The notes beneath the pieces were generated by a model that saw nothing but the letters and a program-made list of their open reading frames with translations, was not told the origin of the DNA and searched no databases. Shown here one piece after another: positions 57,291 to 64,000 of a stretch of 64,000 bases of DNA. Source of the stretch: Nepenthes gracilis. Its lineage: Eukaryota; Streptophyta; Magnoliopsida; Caryophyllales; Nepenthaceae. The DNA is taken from positions 9,642,457-9,706,456 of the forward strand of contig BSYO01000026.1 in assembly GCA_033239525.1 (NCBI GenBank), written 5' to 3'. The stretch's first letter is position 1, and each line of letters begins with the position of its first letter. Both the position numbers and the translations under genes were made by a program.

Positions 57291-59410
57291 GTCCCATCTA
57301 TAAATTGGCCCCAAATCATTCGTTCCATACTTTTGAAACCTTTCATTTCTTACTTCCCTTTCAAAATTCTTTCACTGCCTCCTTCATTTTTGAAACCCTT
57401 CTTTTTCAATGACTTTTGGTGTCAACAATATTCAGTCGGTTCTTATCTCTAGTGATGTCAACTACCTCTGAGCTCGATATAGGATTTCGAACTCATTGGT
57501 GTACCTTCTGCTTGGAGTCAGTGGTAGAGCACCTTCTCTATCGGAAGGTTACATCATCGTCTACAAGACCCATCTGAAAGGTGGTCTCCGTTTTCCTTTG
57601 GTACCGGAGTTGTACAGAATAATGGTGGCCCTCCATATTTTGATTGCCAGATTGTAACCTAACGTAGTCAGATATTTAGTTTCTTTATGCATTTTTGTCT
57701 ATATTTACGGCTTGGTATTGGATACCAAGGCTATGAAAGTTATTCTTCAATTTCATTATAGAGTTGACTGGATTTTGGTCTCTCCATGGCATGATTTTGA
57801 GTTGAGTGGAGAAAATTCAGACTCAATGAAGAGATGGAAGGATCAATTCTTTTACTTGGTGGCTTCCTTTGGATGGGAGCTATCCAATGAATGGGGCTGA
57901 GTTTCTTTATTTTTTAATACTGAAATAATGGAATATGAAAAGGAATCAGCTAAGACGTTGACATATTTTCTTAAAGAAAAGGCCTGTTCCTTTAATGAGA
58001 ATAAGAAGAATCGATAGCTACTAGCCAAGTCTCTTACTAAGGCCAAATGGGGGCCTATACTAGAGGGGTTGGACACTCTCCCAGCACCGTCAGTTCACAA
58101 AAGGAAGTATAAGAGGAAGCAAAAGCCTCTTTAAATAAAAGAGTCGTCGACCCAAGTGCTCGAGCGCAAGGAGGCCTCGGCCGGGTCTTCCTTTGAAGAC
58201 GAAGCCACCATGGATCAGTTAATAAGAAGGAAGAGGCCGTCGGTGAGGGTAGACCTCGCTTCTACATCCTTTACAGTCCAAGCCTCTAGGACCGTTGGAC
58301 CAGATAAAAGCTATGAGCCTTCGGAGTCTGCAACTGAGGTTGGAGCTAAAGACGTTCTGATTCCTGCTATAACACTTGCTTCATTTGGGGTTCCGGCTGT
58401 TCTGGCACCCCTATTCGAGGAGTCCTTGCTCGACATCCCTACTGGCTTTACCGAAGGTGCTTCCTAAATCAGCGAGACTCAATCTGATGAGGCCAAGGAG
58501 ATTCCTTTAATTGAGTTCCCGGTGGCTGGCATCATTGAGGTGGTCACCTTGGAGTTTCAAGTTGAGGTTGTAGTGGTGCATTCTTCCGAGCATCCAGCAT
58601 CCGTGGCCAAAGTTGAAGATGAGGTTGAGGGACGAGTCGTGGTAGCAGACATGCCTCTCTTGGAGGCCCCCACGTTTGAGGCTAAGCTGAAAGCAACTCT
58701 AGAAGTAGCAGTCGGAACATTTGGTTCCGAGCCCCCAGCGCTTGAGGCCGAGGGGGATATTTTTGCTAGAGGAGTCAATGAGGCGGCTAAGGTGGTTGTT
58801 GCAGAGCCCTCGGAGCTCGAGGCCCAAGAGGTTTTGGAGGTTCCCATAAGTAATGTTTCTTCAGAGAGTTCCTTTATCTTTGAGGTATTGACTGAACCAT
58901 TCCTTAGTTCTTTTATTGCTTTTTTCACAGTTTCTAACTTGTTCTTTTCTTTGCAACTTCAAGAACTGGCCCATCATCTCATCTCCGCTACCAACTGCTC
59001 ATTTCACAATTTTATTGAGAAAGAGAAGTTCTTGGTTTCAGAGGAGCATATTTCTTGACTTGTACTTACCAAAAAAAAAAAAAAAATTTCTTGACTTGAA
59101 CGCGAGCTATCTGATATGAAGTAGAAGTATGCCCTCCTTTAAGATCAGAATTTCAAGTTAAAGAGTGGACGTCTATTCGTTCGAACGGCGTTAGGTAGAT
59201 GTTGGAGTGCAGTTACTGGGAGGGTATTGGCCTGTGCCAGCACATAATCAAAATGGCATATCCTAGTATTCCAATTTTCATATTTCATCATGAGAACGTC
59301 AACGCACGATATCTTTCAAATGTGCTGTACCATCCCAGAGACAATGTGGACTCTTGGGAGCCTTTGCCGAAGACTTTGCAGCCTCGTCCTCCTCTGGAAT
59401 AAATACTTAT
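57290..59410 (+). pseudogene. Gag-like remnant of a Gypsy-type element
   Basis: A TATA-like CTATAAATTGG at 57298 is followed by broken frames. Near 57540-57650 there is SEGYIIVYKTHLKGGLRFPL and at 57800-57870 MKRWKDQFFYLVASFGW. These resemble the plant 'gypsy-type transposon' gag-like domain (EGYxxxYxxxFxxGLRFPL, GWKxRFFFV). A long acidic, Val/Ala/Glu-rich frame then runs from 58156 to 59058, broken by one in-frame TAA at 58465. Two opposing frames over the same DNA are antisense by-products. No protease or reverse transcriptase follows. Assignment is moderate. Confidence 0.45.
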
Positions 59411-60735
59411 ATTTTGTTTATTTATTTATTTATTGAAAATTCAGCTTATGCATGCCAAATTATACATATCTTTCAACTTATACATGGTATACGTATTGTA
59501 ATTTAAAGCATAAAGAGGATGATGTACAGAATTGAGGCATGAAAAATTTAGAATTCAACAAATAATGCAATAAAACAACAGGAAATATAAAACCAGCAAG
59601 TATACTGAATTTCATACCTTTAATGTGAATATATATACATTTTTCAGCTTCCATAAAATATATATTTGATAATTTAGAACCCGTATAAGTTACAGAATGA
59701 ATTTAGAGCATAAATTTCAGCAAAATTTAGTAAAAAACAAGCAAAAATAAACAACGTGGGCAAAATTTTATAATATAAGCTTTTATATTTCACATATATG
59801 GCTTATTTTATCAAATTTCTAAAGCATATAGCTTATTTTATAAGTCCAGAACCTACTATAGCATGGAGCATGAAACTTCATCACATGCAAGCTCATTAAA
59901 TCATGGATTTTATGACATGTAGCTAAAATCAATTTTAAGACATATGTGTAAAGCTTGAACATAACCATGAGTTTTACATGAAATTTGCTATAAAATCATG
60001 AAAAATTTACATGCATGCATAAAATATACATATTAACTTATAAATTATAATTTAGATGAGTATTAGAACAAAAATGTTTGAAAAAATTTGCAAGAAAACA
60101 ATAACAAGTTAATGAGAGCCTAGAGTGCACTTGTGTCTTGCCTTGAATTTACCAAATTTCTAAATTGGATCACCTCAAATTTGAGTTTAATGGCTTTCTC
60201 TTTCTTCTTTTCTCTCTTCTTCTCGAATTTTCTCTCTCTCTCTTCTCTGATTTTGGCTTGGGAAAATGATAGAATTTAACTCAAGAGTCATATTTATACG
60301 GCTTTGCGCTCTAGTAGTGCTCGAGCGCAATGGCCTTGTTGAGGGTGAGCACGGGGCAACCCTGGAATGCTACATTCTGCTATCCACATTGATGGGGCAC
60401 CTCGAGCGAGCCTCGAGCGCACTGTTGGCAAAAGCATGTGTCATTTTGTGCCAAGGGTGCACCTTGGGCATGGATTGAGTGAGGCTAGAGTGGGTAGCTA
60501 TTGGATTTTGTACTGATGGGGTGACTAGGGCTCGGGTCGGGCGAACCTCTCAAGCATAAGGCCATTGGTTTTTGAGCCGAAGGCGGGCCTCAGGCCTACA
60601 TCAAGCCCAAATCACACGGTCCAAAATTTAACTTTTTAACATAAATTTTTACATCATTTGACCTTAATTTTAATTACATTAATTTAATTAATCATAACTA
60701 ATACAATTTAAAGACTTCGGTCTTACACTCTGTAT
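59411..60735 (-). repeat. Possible LTR, minus strand
   Basis: On the minus strand the block starts TGTAAGACCGAAGTC at about 60735. It has a GC-richer middle with several CTCGAGCGC words (60310-60425), a TATA-like GTATAAATATGAC at 60298, a GA-rich leader (60190-60255) and a long AT-rich tail. This is the usual layout of plant Gypsy LTRs. The lower end and any partner were not found. The 70-codon plus frame at 60266-60478 is not a gene. Confidence 0.4.
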
Positions 60736-62864
60736 TTACAGCAGACCTAGGACGACAGTGACAACTCAAGGTTCGACGTGGACTTGAGGAAGTTCCTTAT
60801 CCAATAGTCTTGAGATCAGTCCTCCTGTGGGCAACCTAGGATTGAGTCGTTCATCCGGAGGGGACAGGGTATCACTCTCTCCCAAAAGAAGGATTGAGCT
60901 ACCACTTCTTCGAGGCTGCCTTGGCAAGGACTACTGCAGCCTCACCTGCGAGAAGTGGAAACCAGCTATTGAAACCCTAGCATTGTTTAGTGCAATACGA
61001 GGCCGGTTTTGGTTGAGCTCAAAAGAGGAAAACTAAGACAAATTTCAAGTGCATCATTAGCTCCAATTTCAAACATTGGTGAAGAGTCTCTGTCGATCCC
61101 GGCTTGTAGTTGCGTAGGCTCCATGTCAACTCTGAACTCTCATACCACTAGGCTGGTGAAAACGATTTGTGATATGAGGCATTGCGAGCCCCCTACTTAT
61201 AGCCGGAGGAGGAGATCGTCCAATATTAAGCCGAGGAGATTGTGTTGATGCCAGAAGATCACCCTCAATAGAGGATCACCAGTGGTAGAGAGTCGAATCA
61301 GCACCAAATTCTGCCAAACAGAATAAAAATTCATAGAACGTCTTGAAAAGGAAAGTGTGCACAGACCTGTAGGCGGCATCCCATCATGAACATGGCGGGA
61401 GTTGATTAGTCAGGCCTCCTGACATTGGGGGTTAGTGATAGGTCCGGTATCCATAGGCTAGCTCGAAATTAGGTCTATAGGGAAAGGGTGCCTCGAAAGC
61501 CTCAGCCTAGAAAAGACTCCTTATGGCCCAATGCCCAGAGAGTGCCATGGAACGCCTAGATGGTATGACCCAAATTCGCATAACGAGATTCGGGCTTGCG
61601 AGATGCCCGCTGAGCACAGGCCCGAACTGAGAGCATGCACCGGAGCTCAGTTCTTCGTTTCAAAGTCACTTTCTAGCTGGACGCACTCATCGGTACTTAA
61701 TCTTTCGCCAACACTTAATCTCATGTTACATGCATCCACATATTATTATTTCCTCGTATCTTTCTATCTATTTAAGAAAGATTTCTAATTTGAACGTTGA
61801 AGGACATATCGAGGAATGAGTTTCGCCATCCTTTGACATCTTCTTCGTTAGTTGTGTTACGCAATATTTAGGTTCAAAATAACGACGATCAGACTCACTT
61901 TAATTCGATTATTAGGGAAAATCAAGTGGTATCTTAATTCGTCCGATAATTCAGATTAAGGGACACATTAGGGTTTAATTTTTATATATGATATATCATT
62001 TTGATTGATTAAAAGAAAGATTTTGAGATTGAAGACAAAAATATTTTAAAATTTCATCTCATTTCCCACATTACTTCCTTTACAATGATACCCTACGAGT
62101 GATCTTTGCATGATAACTTAGAAAGAAAAAAGTAGGAATATAATTCCACAAGAAAAGTTGCATGAACAGTGAATTGGTTGAACAAAAAAATGAAAAATAA
62201 AAGGAAAATTAATTTGTTCAATATTTTAATATATTTTTATTGTATTTTTTCTATATTATTCATACAACTTAAATATATGAGTATTGTTTTGAATTTTCTT
62301 TACTTGAATTTATTTAGAATTAAATAAACCCTAAAATCTACATGAGCTTATACATATGTTCTTTTCATTTGTATAAAAATCTTAATATAACTTCTTTACA
62401 TATGCACACAATTAGAGGACTAAGGCAGTACAAACGATATTGATATTACGAGAATTGATATTAATATTATCGTATAATCGGGATAAAAAAAAATCATGTT
62501 ATTGATACTGATCACATAAGATACTGGTTTCAGGTGATACCGATTTTTTGGCATTGTCCAATGCAGTAATATCATCAATAAGAATATAATTTTTTTTTAA
62601 AAAAATTGTATTAAAAATCACAAAATAAATTATGAAAAAATATTAAATATATTTATGACAAATAACAAACCTTTTAACTTTGATTCTTGAAAAAAATATT
62701 GCCACAATTTTATCATAAATATATAATTTTACTTATAAAAGCATCAACAATCAAATTTAATAAAGTTTAAATTAAAAATAAATAAAGATTTTGATTATAA
62801 TCTAATTTATATAGTTAGAGTTCCTCGGCTTCAACCTCCAGTAAAAATAATAAAATAAAAATGG

Positions 62865-62895
<31 letters not shown>

Positions 62896-63290
62896 GGAGA
62901 GGAATAGGGGATGTCTATATTAAAATTATTTAAATGTGGTATTATTTTTTATATTATTAATATGAGATATATAATTTTAATTTTAAAAGAGTTACTTATT
63001 GTTAAAATAACGTTATTTTGATATATTTTTTTAAATTAAAATGATATTATTTTTATTATTTTCTTAAAAAATAAAAAATGGCGGTTCCTTCAATATTACT
63101 ATTGAAATCATCGATAATGGCAATACTATCAATGTAACGCGTTAATGATTTATTTTTTTACTTAACTGTTATAATTTAATTATATTTAAAATAAATAATT
63201 TTAATTGATTTTATTTTTTTAAAAAATAATTTAATTAAAATTATTTTTAAATTTATAATTACCATCCAGCGCTTTTCCTCCATACGTCTT
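60736..63290. other. Intergenic DNA, no gene seen
   Basis: The part 60740-61700 has balanced composition and short open frames without recognisable relatives; it may be repeat-derived. From about 61800 it is AT-rich. A block at 62430-62570 is rich in GATATTG words like the DUS3 intron repeats. The last 50 bases begin the ATP synthase promoter. Confidence 0.45.
62865..62892. repeat. GA microsatellite
   Basis: Fourteen GA units in an uninterrupted run, in AT-rich intergenic DNA. Confidence 0.85.
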
Positions 63291-63417
63291 TCTTCCTCCT
63301 TTCGAATCGTGAGGCGTGCTGCAGCTAATACTCAAATCTCCAGGGTTTTACTTCTCCCTCTGTCGCTCTCGCATCCATTTTGGAAATCTCTCTCTCAGAG
63401 ATCAGGGGAAAGCTAAG

Positions 63418-64000
63418 ATGGCGCCGCCGCCAGGTCCGTATTCAGGAGTCAGCCAACTCGCTTTGGTAGTTTACTGTCTTCTTCTCCTTTCATTTTCCTT
63501 TGGAATTGCACTTATTCGTGTTATCCTGTCTGATTATTCGAAGTCCTTCGGACATGAACGATATTTTTCTTTCCTTCATTCAATTTCTCGTATTTTTTCC
63601 TTTGTATGGATTGCGTAGGTGGCCCGTTTTTCAGCTTTTGCCGTGGGGCTTGTCTATGGAAACATGAAGCTGAAGTATCTCAAGGTTCTCTCTCTCTCTC
63701 TCTCTTCCTCTCTCTCGCGCTTCTCCCTTATTTGGAATCTTGATATTCTTTTGCTGCATTATATTTCATGAATGTTTTGCTTAACTATTTCCTGAAACTT
63801 GTGCGCCACTATTTTTGTTGCTGCTGATTCACTGGTTTTTTTTCTTTTTTTCTGATCAAATATTGATTTTGGACTTATTTTAGCTTGCAATTGCTATTAT
63901 TTTCGGGCTTGAAGTGAGTAATGTGGTGCATCTGTTAATGATTCCTGACTAGATAAAAGAGATCTGATCGGGTTTGATCGGAATTCTTGATTTCTGTTCT
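63418..64000 (+). CDS. Mitochondrial ATP synthase subunit e, 5' part (runs off the window)
   Basis: Subunit e is a small inner-membrane protein that helps ATP synthase dimerise and shape cristae. Exon 1 (63418-63465) encodes MAPPPGPYSGVSQLAL, the hallmark start of plant subunit e. Exon 2 (63619-63684) encodes VARFSAFAVGLVYGNMKLKY followed by LK. Both introns start GT and the first ends TTGCGTAG; all junctions are phase 0. The 38 codons seen include the single membrane helix and the GxxxG-type dimer motif GLVYG (residues 26-30). The last exon, expected to encode a short Lys/Ala/His-rich tail, lies beyond 64000. Intron 2 opens with a TC repeat (63687-63705). The leader upstream is pyrimidine-rich with CTCTCTCTC. 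Confidence 0.88.

Noticed and set aside
58557..58928. 123-codon minus-strand frame
   Set aside because: It is antisense to the acidic gag-like frame. Its Ser/Thr/Ala-rich composition is the mirror of the Glu/Val/Ala-rich frame.
1..64000. CRISPR arrays, operons, phage or plasmid modules, tRNA and rRNA genes
   Set aside because: The window is plant nuclear DNA. No regularly spaced short repeats with unique spacers, no ribosomal sequence and no convincing tRNA cloverleaf were seen by eye; a tRNA search program was not available.

Overview
The window is nuclear chromosomal DNA from a flowering plant. This follows from GT–AG introns, three housekeeping genes that match plant families over their visible exons, and AT-rich intergenic DNA full of LTR retrotransposons, a PIF/Harbinger DNA transposon and MITE-like repeats. 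The species cannot be named from the sequence. There is one 100-N assembly gap (35859-35958) and a single N at 33387.

Three real genes were found. (1) The V-ATPase proteolipid subunit c gene, minus strand, 18835 down to 6683. It has three exons joining to 165 codons, and its second intron is about 11.5 kb and full of repeats. (2) A tRNA-dihydrouridine(47) synthase 3-like gene (DUS3), plus strand, 38922-55741. Ten exons join in phase to 693 codons, with two CCCH zinc fingers and a complete Dus barrel. Its first intron is about 10.5 kb and holds one Gypsy element inside another. (3) The 5' part of the mitochondrial ATP synthase subunit e gene, plus strand, from 63418, cut by the window end.

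Layout. 1-6.6 kb: AT-rich DNA, a possible minus-strand LTR and a decayed Tat-type Gypsy element. 6.7-18.8 kb: the V-ATPase c gene with its repeat-filled intron. 19.6-24.5 kb: a decayed PIF/Harbinger transposon whose ends match a MITE inside the V-ATPase intron. 26.9-31.5 kb: a Copia-type element with two LTRs, 5-bp target duplications and gag remnants but no recognisable pol. 31.7-38.1 kb: a Tat-type Gypsy element interrupted by the assembly gap. 38.9-55.7 kb: DUS3. 57.3-60.7 kb: another gag-like remnant and an LTR-like block. 63.4-64 kb: ATP synthase subunit e.

The three genes are unrelated housekeeping functions: vacuolar proton pumping, tRNA modification and mitochondrial ATP synthase assembly. 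Nothing suggests they act together. I found no candidate for a new multi-gene system. The most unusual features are the two giant transposon-filled introns in compact housekeeping genes, the nested Gypsy elements, and the gag-only Copia element with intact boundaries. Splice sites were placed by reading frame, GT/AG dinucleotides and family resemblance, without transcript data.
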